Shown: one piece after another, positions 36,206 to 45,468 of the stretch
How positions within the stretch are numbered: the first letter of the stretch is position 1
How the letters are laid out: each line of letters opens with the position of its first letter
Origin: Streptomyces sp. NBC_01471
GTDB taxonomy: Bacteria > Actinomycetota > Actinomycetes > Streptomycetales > Streptomycetaceae
Assembly (NCBI RefSeq): GCF_041438865.1
Contig: NZ_CP109450.1
Coordinates: 4,078,501-4,142,500, forward strand
Direction: 5' to 3'
Length of the DNA: 64,000 nt
Notes under the pieces: generated by a model
What the model was told of the DNA's origin: nothing
The model's database searches: none
Seen by the model: the letters and a program-made list of their open reading frames with translations, nothing else
Position numbers and translations under genes: made by a program

Positions 36206-36373
36206 TCACCGGCGCGCCGGGGGCCGGCCCTCCTCGGTGGCGGACGGCTCCATCGCCAGCCGCAGCAGCCGGTGGCAGACCGCGCAGTGCCGGGTGAGGT
36301 GGCGGTAGCCCACAGCGGCCGCCAGATGGGCGCGCAGCAGCGCCCGCGTCTCGTGTCGCGCCGCAGTCGTCAT
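36206..36373 (-). CDS. Small DUF6274-like protein
   Basis: A 55-residue protein. HETRALLRAHLAAA and YRHLTRHCAVCHRLLRLAME carry a conserved H-x2-H...C-x2-C-x-H-like pattern that may bind metal. It resembles a small Streptomyces family I recall as DUF6274. It is encoded just upstream (minus strand) of the 36127-36186 inverted repeat. Confidence 0.7.
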   Translation of the reverse strand: MTTAARHETRALLRAHLAAAVGYRHLTRHCAVCHRLLRLAMEPSATEEGRPPARR

Positions 36374-36510
36374 ACGCCGACCCCCTGCCGCCCTCCGGGC
36401 CGTGGCAGCCTGCCGCCCGGCCGCCCTGCGAACCCCTGCTGTCTGTCTGAAGTACCCGCGGGCGGGACGCGCCGTCAAGACGCGTGCGCGGGCGGCGGGG
36501 GGCCGGAACG

Positions 36511-36551
36511 GCAGAAGGGCCCGCATCCGGCGAGGATGCGGGCCCTTCTGC
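36511..36551. terminator. 18-bp hairpin downstream of tRNA-Asp
   Basis: GCAGAAGGGCCCGCATCC and its exact complement are separated by a 5-nt loop. It lies 16 nt past the tRNA-Asp 3' end on the minus strand. Confidence 0.85.
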
Positions 36552-36566
36552 TGTGCTCTTCTACTG

Positions 36567-36641
36567 CGGTCCTGACGGGATTTGAACCCGCGGCCTCCAC
36601 CTTGACAGGGTGGCGAGCACTCCAAACTGCTCCACAGGACC
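36567..36641 (-). tRNA. tRNA-Asp (GTC), copy 1
   Basis: A 75-nt tRNA with acceptor GGTCCTG/CAGGACC, anticodon loop CTGTCAA (GTC) and T loop TTCAAAT. Identical to 42039-42113. Confidence 0.95.
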
Positions 36642-36751
36642 AGGTTTCGCAGCCCCGCTGTACGAGAGACTCGCACGGTGTCGCTTCCGCTTGGCTGCGA
36701 GACAGACTGTACAGGAGGTCGGGGCCCCCGGTCGAACCGGCTGCGAACCGC

Positions 36752-39700
36752 TCAGCGGACCCCCGCGACCACCGCGTCGATGGCCTTCACGATGCGCTTG
36801 TCCGAGACCGTCTGCGCGGTGCCGAGGGCATGCGCGAAGTAGCTCACCCGCAGCTCCTCGATCATCCAGCGGATGTCGAGCGCCTCCTTGGGCACCGGCC
36901 GCCCCTGCGGCAGCTGCTCAAGCAGCCAGGCGTACTCGTCCTGCATCTCGTGGACCTTCTCCATCCGCGTGGTGTCGCGCTGGACGGCCGTAGGCATCTG
37001 CTGGAGGCGGCGGTCGGCCGCGACCAGATAGCGCATCAGGTCCGGCAGCCTGCGCAGCCCGGTGGCGGTGACGAAGCCCGGCTTGATGAGCGTCGCCAAC
37101 TGGGTCCGCACATCCGCCAGGTTGGCGACGAGCACCAGGCTGCTGGTGGACTTCAGACGGCGCTCGGCCGCCTGCCAGGCCGCCAGGATCTGCTGGACCT
37201 GGTCGACCGTCCTGATGGTCGTCTCGACGAGGTCGGCGCGCACCTTCTCGTACAGCTTCCGGTACGACTCCTCGTCCCAGGCGGGCCCGCCGTGGTCAGC
37301 GATCAGCTGGTCCGCCGCCGCCATGGCGCAGTCCTCGAAGAGCGCCTGGACCGAGCCGTGCGGGTTGCGGGACAGGGCCAGCTTGGCCTGGTTGCTGAGC
37401 CGGTCGGACGCGAACTTGGCCGGATTCACCGGGATGTTGAGCAGGATGAGCCTGCGGGTGCCCCGCCACATCGCCTGCTGCTGTTCGGCCTGGGTGTCGA
37501 AGAGCTGTACGGATACGCTCCCGCCCGCGTCGACCAGGGCCGGGAAGGCGCGGACCGGCTGGCCGGCCCGCCTGGTCTCGAAGACGCGGGAGAGCGTGCC
37601 GACCGTCCAGTCGGTGAGCCCGGTCCGCTCGACCGACTCGCCGGCCGGGCCCGCGGTCGCCGCTGCCGCCTTGGAGATCGCCTGGCGGGCCTTGGGGCGA
37701 AGCCGGAGCTTGAGGGCTTCCAGGTCCTTGTCCTCGGCCACGTTGCGGCGACGCTCGTCCACGATCCGGAAGGTGATCTTGAGGTGGTCCGGCACCCGGG
37801 AGAGGTCGAAGTCCTCGGCCGTGACCGGGACGCCGACCATGCGCTGGAGCTCCCGCGCGAGCGTCAGCGGCAGCGGTTCCTGGAGGGGTACCGCGCGGTC
37901 CAGGAAGGCGCCGGCGTAGTTCGGCGCGGGCACGTAGTGGCGGCGGACCGGCTTGGGCAGGGAGCGGATCAGCTCGGTGACCACCTCTTCGCGCAGCCCC
38001 GGGATCTGCCAGTCGAAGCCCTCCGGCGTCACCTGGTTGAGCACCTGGAGCGGGATGTGGACCGTGACGCCGTCCGCGTCCGCGCCGGGCTCGAACTGGT
38101 ACGTCACCCGGAACTTCAGCTTCCCCTGCCGCCAGGAGTCCGGATAGTCGTCCTTGGTGACGGCTCCGGCCTTCTCGGTGATCAGCATCGAGCGCTCGAA
38201 GTCGAGCGCCTCGGGCTCGTCCCGCTGCTTGTGCTTCCACCAGGAGTCGAAGTGCGCGCCGGAGACGACGTGTTCGGGGATCCGCCCGTCGTAGAAGTCG
38301 AAGAGGGTCTCGTCGTCCACCAGGATGTCGCGCCGCCGTGCGCGGTGCTCCAACTCCTCGACCTCGGCGAGAAGTCTGCGGTTGGCCGCGAAGAACTTGT
38401 GGTGCGTGCGCCAGTCACCCTCGACCAGTGCGTTGCGAATGAAAAGTTCCCGGCTGGTCTCCGGGTCGATCCGGCCGTAGTTGATCTTGCGCTGGGCGAC
38501 GATCGGGACGCCGTACAGCGTGACCCGCTCGTACGCCATCACCGCGGCCTGGTCCTTCTCCCAGTGCGGCTCGCTGTACGTGCGCTTCACCAGGTGCTGG
38601 GCCAGTGGTTCGATCCACTCCGGCTCGACCTTGGCGTTGACCCTGGCCCACAGCCGTGAGGTCTCCACCAGCTCGGCGGACATGATGAAGCGCGGCTGCT
38701 TCTTGAAGAGCGCCGAGCCGGGGAAGACCGCGAACTTCGCGTTGCGGGCGCCCAGATACTCGTTCTTCTCGGTGTCCTTGAGCCCGATGTGCGAGAGCAG
38801 CCCGGCGAGGAGCGAGGTGTGCACCGCCTGCTCGGGCGCGTCCTCCTCGTTCAGCCGGATACCCATGGTCCTGGCGACCGAGCGCAGCTGCGCGTAGATG
38901 TCCTGCCACTCACGGATCCGCAGGAAGTTCAGGTACTCCTGCTTGCACATCCGGCGGAAGCTGGAGGAGCCGCGCTCCTTCTGCTGGTCGCGGAGGTAGC
39001 GCCAGAGGTTGAGGAAGGCGAGGAAGTCGGAGGTCTCGTCCTTGAAGCGGGCGTGCTGCTGGTCGGCCTGCGTCTGCTTCTCCGCCGGGCGCTCGCGCGG
39101 GTCCTGGATGGAGAGCGCGGCGGCGATGACCATGACCTCGCTGACGCAGCCGTTCCGGTCGGCCTCCAGGACCATCCGGGCCAGCCGCGGGTCGACGGGC
39201 AGCTGGCTGAGCTTGCGCCCCTCCTCGGTGAGCCGCCGCTTGGGGTCCTTCTCCTTGGGGTCCAGCGCGCCGAGTTCCTGGAGCAGCTGGACACCGTCGC
39301 GGATGTTGCGGTGGTCCGGCGGGTCGATGAAGGGGAACTTCTCGATGTCACCGAGGCCGGCCGCGGTCATCTGGAGGATGACGGATGCCAGGTTCGTACG
39401 GAGGATCTCGGGGTCGGTGAACTCCGGGCGGGTGAGGAAGTCGTCCTCGGTGTACAGCCGGATGCAGATGCCGTCCGACGTACGGCCGCAGCGGCCCTTG
39501 CGCTGGTTGGCGCTGGCCTGCGAGATCCGCTCGATGGGCAGCCGCTGGACCTTGGTGCGGTGGCTGTAGCGGGAGATACGGGCGGTGCCCGGGTCGATCA
39601 CGTACTTGATGCCGGGGACGGTCAGTGAGGTCTCGGCGACGTTGGTGGCGAGCACCACCCGTCTGCCGCCGCCGGAGGGCCGCTGGAACACCCGGTGCTG

Positions 39701-40687
39701 CTCGGCGTGCGACAGCCGTGCGTACAGCGGCAGTACCTCGGTGCGGCGCAGGTTCCGTTTGTTCAGTGCGTCGGCGGTGTCCCGGATCTCGCGCTCGCCG
39801 GAGAGGAAGACCAGCACATCGCCCGAGCCCTCGCCCTGCAGCTCGTCGACCGCTTCGCAGATGGCGGTGATCTGGTCCCGGTCGCCGTCGTCGCCCTCCT
39901 CCTCCAGGAGCGGGCGGTAGCGCACCTCGACCGGGTACGTACGGCCGCTGACCTCGACCACCGGGGCGTCGCCGAAGTGCCGGGCGAAGCGCTGCGGGTC
40001 GATGGTGGCCGAGGTGATGACGACCTTCAGATCAGGCCGCTTCGGCAGCAGCTGGGCCAGGTACCCCAGCAGGAAGTCGATGTTGAGCGACCGCTCGTGC
40101 GCCTCGTCGATGATGATCGTGTCGTACGCGCGCAGCTCGCGGTCCGTCTGGATCTCGGCGAGGAGGATGCCGTCCGTCATCAGCTTGATGAAGGTGGCTT
40201 CCTGGTCGACCTGGTCGGTGAAGCGGACCTTCCAGCCGACCGCCTCGCCCAGCGGGGTGTTCATCTCGTCCGCGATGCGCTCGGCGACCGTACGCGCGGC
40301 GATCCGGCGGGGCTGGGTGTGGCCGATCATGCCCCGGACCCCGCGCCCCAGCTCCAGACAGATCTTCGGGATCTGGGTGGTCTTGCCCGACCCGGTCTCA
40401 CCGGCGACGATCACCACCTGGTGATCCCGTATCGCCTCGGCGATCTCGTCCTTCTTCCGGCTGACCGGAAGCTGCTCGGGGTAGCTGACGGCGGGCACCC
40501 GGGCAGCCCGGCGCGCCATGCGGGCGGTGGACTTCTCCGCGTCGGCGGCGATCTGGTCCAGCGCGGCCTGCCGGGCCTCTGGTTTACGGATACGGCGGGC
40601 GCCCTCCAGGCGTCGGCCGAGCCGGTGCGCGTCGCGCAGCGACAGCTCGTTGAGCGTGGCCTGGATATCAGCGAAGGAAGTAGACAT
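36752..40687 (-). CDS. hrpA: ATP-dependent RNA helicase HrpA
   Basis: A 1311-residue DEAH-box helicase. Walker A GETGSGKT is at 96-103, followed by TSAT and DEAHERS boxes, the QRKGRCGRT motif VI, a helicase-associated domain and the long HrpA-specific C-terminal region (DUF3418-like). Length and order match bacterial HrpA, which handles mRNA processing and helps rescue stalled ribosomes. It is divergent from the membrane gene at 40788. Confidence 0.96.
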   Translation of the reverse strand: MSTSFADIQATLNELSLRDAHRLGRRLEGARRIRKPEARQAALDQIAADAEKSTARMARRAARVPAVSYPEQLPVSRKKDEIAEAIRDHQVVIVAGETGSGKTTQIPKICLELGRGVRGMIGHTQPRRIAARTVAERIADEMNTPLGEAVGWKVRFTDQVDQEATFIKLMTDGILLAEIQTDRELRAYDTIIIDEAHERSLNIDFLLGYLAQLLPKRPDLKVVITSATIDPQRFARHFGDAPVVEVSGRTYPVEVRYRPLLEEEGDDGDRDQITAICEAVDELQGEGSGDVLVFLSGEREIRDTADALNKRNLRRTEVLPLYARLSHAEQHRVFQRPSGGGRRVVLATNVAETSLTVPGIKYVIDPGTARISRYSHRTKVQRLPIERISQASANQRKGRCGRTSDGICIRLYTEDDFLTRPEFTDPEILRTNLASVILQMTAAGLGDIEKFPFIDPPDHRNIRDGVQLLQELGALDPKEKDPKRRLTEEGRKLSQLPVDPRLARMVLEADRNGCVSEVMVIAAALSIQDPRERPAEKQTQADQQHARFKDETSDFLAFLNLWRYLRDQQKERGSSSFRRMCKQEYLNFLRIREWQDIYAQLRSVARTMGIRLNEEDAPEQAVHTSLLAGLLSHIGLKDTEKNEYLGARNAKFAVFPGSALFKKQPRFIMSAELVETSRLWARVNAKVEPEWIEPLAQHLVKRTYSEPHWEKDQAAVMAYERVTLYGVPIVAQRKINYGRIDPETSRELFIRNALVEGDWRTHHKFFAANRRLLAEVEELEHRARRRDILVDDETLFDFYDGRIPEHVVSGAHFDSWWKHKQRDEPEALDFERSMLITEKAGAVTKDDYPDSWRQGKLKFRVTYQFEPGADADGVTVHIPLQVLNQVTPEGFDWQIPGLREEVVTELIRSLPKPVRRHYVPAPNYAGAFLDRAVPLQEPLPLTLARELQRMVGVPVTAEDFDLSRVPDHLKITFRIVDERRRNVAEDKDLEALKLRLRPKARQAISKAAAATAGPAGESVERTGLTDWTVGTLSRVFETRRAGQPVRAFPALVDAGGSVSVQLFDTQAEQQQAMWRGTRRLILLNIPVNPAKFASDRLSNQAKLALSRNPHGSVQALFEDCAMAAADQLIADHGGPAWDEESYRKLYEKVRADLVETTIRTVDQVQQILAAWQAAERRLKSTSSLVLVANLADVRTQLATLIKPGFVTATGLRRLPDLMRYLVAADRRLQQMPTAVQRDTTRMEKVHEMQDEYAWLLEQLPQGRPVPKEALDIRWMIEELRVSYFAHALGTAQTVSDKRIVKAIDAVVAGVR

Positions 40688-40787
40688 ACCTGATCCAGGA
40701 TCTCACCCTGCGCAACCCGCTGGCGAACGGATTTGGACGCCCGTTTATGTACACGTATGTCCGCGATGCGTGGTTTAGCTTGGTTCC

Positions 40788-41855
40788 ATGTCGGACGAGA
40801 CGGAACACCACGGCGCCCACAGCGCCCACGGCAGGCATCCGACCGGGGCCGAACGGTGGGAGGCGTTCCGGAAGTCGCCCTTCGTGCCGGCGACCGTGCT
40901 GCTGTTCATCCTGGCCGCCGCCGCCGGGCTCTTCGCCGGTTCGTACACGTACTTCATGGCGAACCCGACCCCGCACCGCGTACCGACCGCCGTCGTCGGC
41001 CCCTACGGATCGCCCACCGGGAAGCGGTTCATCGACGGGATGGAGAAGGCCCTCGACGCCTCGCTGAAGCTGCATGTGTACGGGACGGACGCCCAGGCGC
41101 GGCGGGCCGTGGACCAGCAGAAGGTCTTCGCGGTCGTGCATGTACGGAGCAGTGCGGTGCAGCTCGACGTGTCCGGGGCGTCCGGTGCCTCGGTCGCGCA
41201 GGTGCTCGTGGAGTCCGCCCCCGCGGTGGCGAAGGCGACCGGCGTGCCGGTCCGGGTGAAGGACGTCAACCCGCTCCAGAAGGGCGATCCGCGGGGGCTC
41301 GCGCTCTTCTACATCTCACTGGCCGCGGTGATCGTCGGTTTCGTCGGCGCGATCCAGCTCTCCGTGCACGCCCGCGGTCTGAATCCGGCGGAGCGCATCG
41401 CGTACATCGTCGCCAACGCGCTGCTCGGAGCCTTCGCCATCGCCGCCGTCGTCGACTGGCTGCTGGGCGCGCTGGATCTGCCGTTCGTGGAGTCGTGGCT
41501 GATCCTGGCCTTCACGATGTTCACGTCCGGCATGGTCTTCACGATGTTCAACACCCTCATCGGCCGCTGGGCGATGCTCCCCACCTGGGGGCTGATGGTG
41601 CTGCTCGGCAACCCGTCGTCGGGCGGCGCGGTGTCCTGGCCGCTGCTTCCCTCGACGCTGGGCCGCATCGGCCAGTGGCTGCCGCCGGGCGCCTCGGTCA
41701 ATGCCCAGCACACCGCTGTCTACTTCGGCGGCTACCAGCACGCCTTCCCGTTCCTGGTGCTCGCCGGGTGGTCGCTGGTGTCGTGTGCCGTCTTCTGGAC
41801 CTGGCGCCACCGGCACCCGGGCGGGCGTACGGTGCTGGGCGGCCGGCGGGCGTAG
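40788..41855 (+). CDS. ABC-2/YhgE-like membrane protein
   Basis: A 355-residue protein. One helix near residue 40 (FVPATVLLFILAAAAGLFAGS) is followed by an extracytoplasmic domain of about 130 residues (PTAVVGPYGSPTGKRFIDGMEKAL), then five or six helices. This layout resembles the ABC-2 transporter/YhgE-Pip family of large-loop membrane proteins. No ATPase gene is adjacent, so the partner is unknown. It is followed by the tRNA-Phe terminator on the other strand. Confidence 0.82.
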   Translation: MSDETEHHGAHSAHGRHPTGAERWEAFRKSPFVPATVLLFILAAAAGLFAGSYTYFMANPTPHRVPTAVVGPYGSPTGKRFIDGMEKALDASLKLHVYGTDAQARRAVDQQKVFAVVHVRSSAVQLDVSGASGASVAQVLVESAPAVAKATGVPVRVKDVNPLQKGDPRGLALFYISLAAVIVGFVGAIQLSVHARGLNPAERIAYIVANALLGAFAIAAVVDWLLGALDLPFVESWLILAFTMFTSGMVFTMFNTLIGRWAMLPTWGLMVLLGNPSSGGAVSWPLLPSTLGRIGQWLPPGASVNAQHTAVYFGGYQHAFPFLVLAGWSLVSCAVFWTWRHRHPGGRTVLGGRRA

Positions 41856-41877
41856 CGCAACCCCGGAATACACGAAA

Positions 41878-41900
41878 AGCCCCGACGCGCCGTCGGGGCT
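41878..41900. terminator. Hairpin ending the Glu-Asp-Phe tRNA operon
   Basis: AGCCCCGACG and its complement with a 3-nt loop, about 10 nt past the tRNA-Phe CCA end. It also serves the plus-strand membrane gene. Confidence 0.75.
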
Positions 41901-41910
41901 CTCGAAGTAA

Positions 41911-41987
41911 TGGTGGCTGGGGCCGGGATCGAACCGGCGACCTATCGCTTTTCAGGCGATCGCTCGTACCAACTGAGCTACCCAGCC
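41911..41987 (-). tRNA. tRNA-Phe (GAA)
   Basis: A 77-nt tRNA including an encoded CCA end. The acceptor starts GGCTGGG, the anticodon loop CTGAAAA gives GAA, and the T loop is TTCGATC. It is third in a minus-strand series after tRNA-Glu and tRNA-Asp. Confidence 0.95.
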
Positions 41988-42038
41988 TTGGGGTATCCCC
42001 TGCTCGAAGAGCTTGGGGAAGCAGCGGTGACGCTGCAG

Positions 42039-42113
42039 CGGTCCTGACGGGATTTGAACCCGCGGCCTCCACCTTGACAGGGTGGCGAGCACTCCAAACT
42101 GCTCCACAGGACC
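42039..42113 (-). tRNA. tRNA-Asp (GTC), copy 2
   Basis: Identical to 36567-36641. Middle gene of the Glu-Asp-Phe tRNA series. Confidence 0.95.
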
Positions 42114-42119
42114 AAGCAA

Positions 42120-42142
42120 TGTGCGAGAAATATTCTCGCACA
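42120..42142 (-). terminator. Short hairpin between tRNA-Glu and tRNA-Asp
   Basis: TGTGCGAGAA and TTCTCGCACA pair with a 3-nt loop (ATA). It could be a processing signal or a weak terminator inside the tRNA series. Confidence 0.6.
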
Positions 42143-42152
42143 CAGTTGTGCG

Positions 42153-42225
42153 TGCCCCCAACGGGATTCGAACCCGTGCTACCGCCTTGAAAGGGCGGCG
42201 TCCTGGGCCACTAGACGATGAGGGC
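42153..42225 (-). tRNA. tRNA-Glu (TTC)
   Basis: A 73-nt tRNA with acceptor GCCCTCA, anticodon loop CTTTCAA (TTC) and T loop TTCGAAT. First gene of the tRNA series on the minus strand. Confidence 0.95.
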
Positions 42226-42306
42226 TAAGGGCCCGCCTGGGCGCTTTGCAGCGCGTCGGGGACGTCCCGAAGCATATGGGATGGCGGCGCCGTTCGCCAA
42301 AACGGT

Positions 42307-43884
42307 TTAGCGCGGAGTGCGCGAGGGCTTGGCTCCCGGCAGGTTGTCGTCCGGCAGATGCCTGCTGACCTCGGCCGTCGTCAGGCCGAGACCGCCCAGC
42401 GTGATCTCGTCCCAGGCCTGCAGGTGCCGGGTCGACCGGTCCAGGTAGAGCACCGAAGCGAGCACCTTCTCCGGGTGCTTGTTCTGTACGGCGCGCAGAC
42501 CGCCGCCGCCCGTCGAGCCCTCCACCTTCAGCCGGGTGCCGAGGGGGAGCAGCTGGTTCTCGCGGTGGTGGACGTGCCCGGCGAGCACCAGCGGGACCGT
42601 GCCGTCCGTCTCGCGGGCCGCCTGCGGCTCGTGCGCGACCGCGATGTCGACGGGGGTGCCGGCCTCCTTCTGGTCCCGGATGGCGGAGGCGAGCCGGATT
42701 CCGGCCAGCCGCTCGGCCGCGTCACCGCCGGGCACGACCGAGCGGTCCGGGGTGAACTGCGGGTCGCCGGTCCCCGCGATCCGCAGCCCACCGACCGTCA
42801 CGGCGCTGCCGTTGTCGAGCACGTGCACGTTCCTGAGGTGCTTCAGATACTTCTGCGTGGTGGCCGAGTCATGGTTGCCACGGACCCACACGTACGGCGC
42901 GCCCAGATCCCGTACCGGGTCGAGGAAGGTGTTCTCGGCGGCGCTCCCGTGGTCCATCGTGTCGCCGGAGTCGATGATCACGTCGATCTTGTACTGCTTC
43001 ACGAGCGAGCCGATGATCTGCCACGACGCCGGGTTGAGATGGATGTCGGAGACGTGCAGGACGCGGATCGTGCCGGGGTCCGGCTGGTAGGCGGGGAGGG
43101 TCGACGTGGCGTCGTACAGCTTCGTCACGTTGGTCACGAGGCGGGCCAACTCCTGCTGGTACACGTCGAATTCCGTGACGATCGAGCGCGCGTTGCCGAC
43201 CACCTGCGGGGCGGACGAGAGCAGCCCGGAGAACTTCGGCTCCAGCAGGGACTTGGGGTTCCAGGTCGCGTACGCGGTGGCGCCCGAAGCGGCGAGGAGC
43301 ACGAGCGCGAGGCCGCCGGCCGCCAGGGCGCGGCGCGGCCTGCGGTAGACGACCAGGCCGAGCGCGGTGGCGCCGATCACCACGGCGGCGCAGGACCGGG
43401 CGGCCAGGTCGAGGGTGCTGTGCTCGACGTCGTGGGCGATCTCGGTCTGGAGGCCGGAAATCCGTTCGGGGTGTTCCACCAGGGCCTGGGAGCGGACCGG
43501 GTCGAGGCGGTCCACGTCGACGTCGAGCCGGATGGGGGCGGTGTGCGAGTCGAGTTCGAGCGCACCGAGCGGTGCGACGTTGATCTTGGTGCCGCCGGTG
43601 AGCGAGGGCCGCAGCGTCATGGTGGTGTCCATCGGGCCGACCTGCGACCGGACGTTGCCGACGACCAGCAGCCCCAGCCAGGCGCCGAGCAGGACGACGG
43701 CGACCATGACCGGCCCCCGGACCCAGGGGTGCGGACGAGGGGCGAGGGAGAGCTCGGGCGGCGCGGAGCGGGGGCGTGCGGTCCGGGTGCCGCCGGTGCG
43801 TGGCCGTCCGGCGCGTGGCCCCCGGATGCGGGGACGGCGCGCGCTCAGTGCCCGGAGTTGCCGTAGTCGATCGGCGGCGGCCAT
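42307..43884 (-). CDS. Membrane-anchored metallophosphoesterase
   Basis: About 525 residues. Basic N-terminus with helices around residues 60 and 180-205, then a calcineurin-type phosphoesterase: VLHVSDIHLNP, DSGDTMDHGS, VRGNHDS and LAGHVHHRE supply the di-metal ligands. It acts outside the membrane on an unknown phosphoester. ATG 43884 (MAAADRLRQLRAL) is taken as start; starts at 43917 or 43932 would add 11-16 residues. Confidence 0.9.
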   Translation of the reverse strand: MAAADRLRQLRALSARRPRIRGPRAGRPRTGGTRTARPRSAPPELSLAPRPHPWVRGPVMVAVVLLGAWLGLLVVGNVRSQVGPMDTTMTLRPSLTGGTKINVAPLGALELDSHTAPIRLDVDVDRLDPVRSQALVEHPERISGLQTEIAHDVEHSTLDLAARSCAAVVIGATALGLVVYRRPRRALAAGGLALVLLAASGATAYATWNPKSLLEPKFSGLLSSAPQVVGNARSIVTEFDVYQQELARLVTNVTKLYDATSTLPAYQPDPGTIRVLHVSDIHLNPASWQIIGSLVKQYKIDVIIDSGDTMDHGSAAENTFLDPVRDLGAPYVWVRGNHDSATTQKYLKHLRNVHVLDNGSAVTVGGLRIAGTGDPQFTPDRSVVPGGDAAERLAGIRLASAIRDQKEAGTPVDIAVAHEPQAARETDGTVPLVLAGHVHHRENQLLPLGTRLKVEGSTGGGGLRAVQNKHPEKVLASVLYLDRSTRHLQAWDEITLGGLGLTTAEVSRHLPDDNLPGAKPSRTPR

Positions 43885-43959
43885 TTGTGCGGTATGCCCA
43901 CGGGGTGGAAGTCCCATGCGGACCCGGCGCATACGGGGGAACTACGGGACAATGGGCGG

Positions 43960-44310
43960 GTGCTGGAGATGACGCGTGAGGAGTTCGAGGAACTGGTCGC
44001 CGAGGCGCTGGACCGCATCCCGCCGGAGCTGACCCGGCTGATGGACAACGTCGCGGTGTTCGTCGACGACGAGCCGGCCTCCGACGACCCGGAGCTGCTC
44101 GGTCTCTACGAAGGGACACCGCTGACGGACCGCGGCGAGTGGTACGCGGGTGTCCTGCCGGACCGGATCACGATCTACCGGGGGCCGACGCTGCGGATGT
44201 GCGCCTCCCGGGAGGAGGCGGTGGCCGAGACGGAGATCACCGTGGTGCACGAGATCGCGCACCACTTCGGGATCGACGACGAACGGCTGCACGCGCTGGG
44301 GTACGGCTGA
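43960..44310 (+). CDS. Small zincin-like metallopeptidase family protein
   Basis: About 116 residues. TREEFEELVAEALDRIPPEL starts the domain and VVHEIAHHFGIDDERLHALG ends it; the HExxHxxG helix with a downstream His is the minimal zincin fold of this family. Actinobacterial homologues are usually next to the metallophosphoesterase, as here (divergent). GTG 43960 and ATG 43969 are both possible starts. Confidence 0.9.
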   Translation: MLEMTREEFEELVAEALDRIPPELTRLMDNVAVFVDDEPASDDPELLGLYEGTPLTDRGEWYAGVLPDRITIYRGPTLRMCASREEAVAETEITVVHEIAHHFGIDDERLHALGYG

Positions 44311-44657
44311 GCGGGGTGCCGAGGTGCCCGGTGCGGCGGGCTTCGCGCTCCTGGTGACTCGCCCCTTCGCGCCCCTTCGTGCCCGTTCTCGCCCCTTCTC
44401 GGTTTCCCGGTTCGGGTTTCCCGGTTCGGTTTCCCGGCTCGGCTTTCCGGCTTGGCTTCTGGTCAGGCGGCTTTGCCCTCTTGAGGGGTGTTCCGCTCGT
44501 CCTGACGGGTTGTTCCGCCTGTGCGCGGGGGTTCCGCCGTACAGCGCGCCGCCGGGGTGGTGTCCGTTCGGCGGGCCGCCGGGGCGTGTCCCTTCCGGGG
44601 GCCGGGGAGTTGGGCAGGGCGGTCCCGCCCAGCCCGCTCCCTCCGGAGGTGCGCCCC
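44311..44657. repeat. Degenerate TTTCCCGGTTCGG repeats in intergenic DNA
   Basis: At about 44398-44460, four to five imperfect copies of TTTCCCGGTTCGG follow one another. The rest of the 347-bp gap is low-complexity. Frames run through it but look non-coding; the ribosome site GGAGGT at 44645-44650 marks the next gene. Confidence 0.55.
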
Positions 44658-45284
44658 GTGCGCCAGTTGCCTGTCCCCGCCCGGTTGATCGCCGCCGTGA
44701 TGACGGTGGCGGCGTCGGCGGGCTGTATGAGTGTCAGCGACCACCCCGGCCGGCCCGCGCCGTCCGCCACGAAGGGGACGCAGCGTACGGACACCCGGTC
44801 GGACGGCGCGGCCGCCGCCCCGGACAGCGGTGGGCGGGACCAGGTGCACGCCGGGCCCGGCGGGAAGGGCGAAGGCGGGGACGGGCAGCCCGCGCACGGG
44901 AAGTCCGGCCGGAAGGCCCAGGGCGGGAGCAAGGCCGGGAGCCCGGCGAAGGGCGGTGACGGGGCGGAGGCCTCGGCGGACCCGTCCCCCGGCGCTCCGC
45001 GGCCGTCCCGGCCCGGGCACTCCGGGGCCGGGCGGCCGCCGGGGCAGGGTGGCAGGCCGTCCGGCCGTCCGGCGCCTCCCGTCAGCAGTCCCGAGCCGCC
45101 CGCGCAGCCCTCGGACCCGCCGCGGACGAGCCCGGCGCCCGATCCGGGCAGCTCGCCGCCCGGGGCCACCACGGCCCCTTCCGCCGGGCCCGCCAAGCGG
45201 TCCGAGGCGATGCTGATTCCGCTGGCATCACCGCAGGCGGAGCCGGTGCGGCAGGCCGGGTTTGCCAGGGAGGGGGGAGGGTGA
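44658..45284 (+). CDS. Pro/Gly-rich lipoprotein of unknown function
   Basis: About 208 residues from GTG 44658, with GGAGGT eight bases upstream. Signal peptide RQLPVPARLIAAVMTVAASAGC ends at a lipobox Cys near residue 23. The mature part is almost entirely Pro/Gly/Ser/Arg/Ala low complexity, ending in MLIPLASPQAEPVRQAG. It is probably cell-surface, and no domain is visible. Confidence 0.72.
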   Translation: MRQLPVPARLIAAVMTVAASAGCMSVSDHPGRPAPSATKGTQRTDTRSDGAAAAPDSGGRDQVHAGPGGKGEGGDGQPAHGKSGRKAQGGSKAGSPAKGGDGAEASADPSPGAPRPSRPGHSGAGRPPGQGGRPSGRPAPPVSSPEPPAQPSDPPRTSPAPDPGSSPPGATTAPSAGPAKRSEAMLIPLASPQAEPVRQAGFAREGGG

Positions 45285-45327
45285 GTATGGTAGTAGATCG
45301 TTTGATCCCATTGCCCGGCGCCACTGT

Positions 45328-45348
45328 GTCTCTTGATCAGCAAGAGAC
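45328..45348 (+). promoter_or_regulatory. Hairpin in the helicase upstream region
   Basis: GTCTCTTG and CAAGAGAC pair around a 5-nt loop, 120 bp ahead of the helicase ATG; a GCGCCCCGAGGCGC-type stem follows. Cold-shock helicases often have structured leaders, so regulation by the leader is possible. Confidence 0.4.
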
Positions 45349-45468
45349 GAAGAGCGCCCCGAGGCGCGTACTCTCCCTTACCGTGACTGGTCCGCATTGA
45401 GGCGGTCGAAATAGCGATTCACGGAGTTATGGGCGCGTGCCGAGACTCCGGAAGGTTTCGCATTTCGC

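Noticed and set aside
36272..38659. 795-codon frame opposite hrpA and through tRNA-Asp
   Set aside because: It passes through a tRNA gene and mirrors HrpA; a shadow.
36567..42113. hrpA region as an island between two identical tRNA-Asp genes
   Set aside because: hrpA is a core gene and the second tRNA-Asp belongs to a normal Glu-Asp-Phe tRNA operon; duplicate tRNAs explain the repeat.
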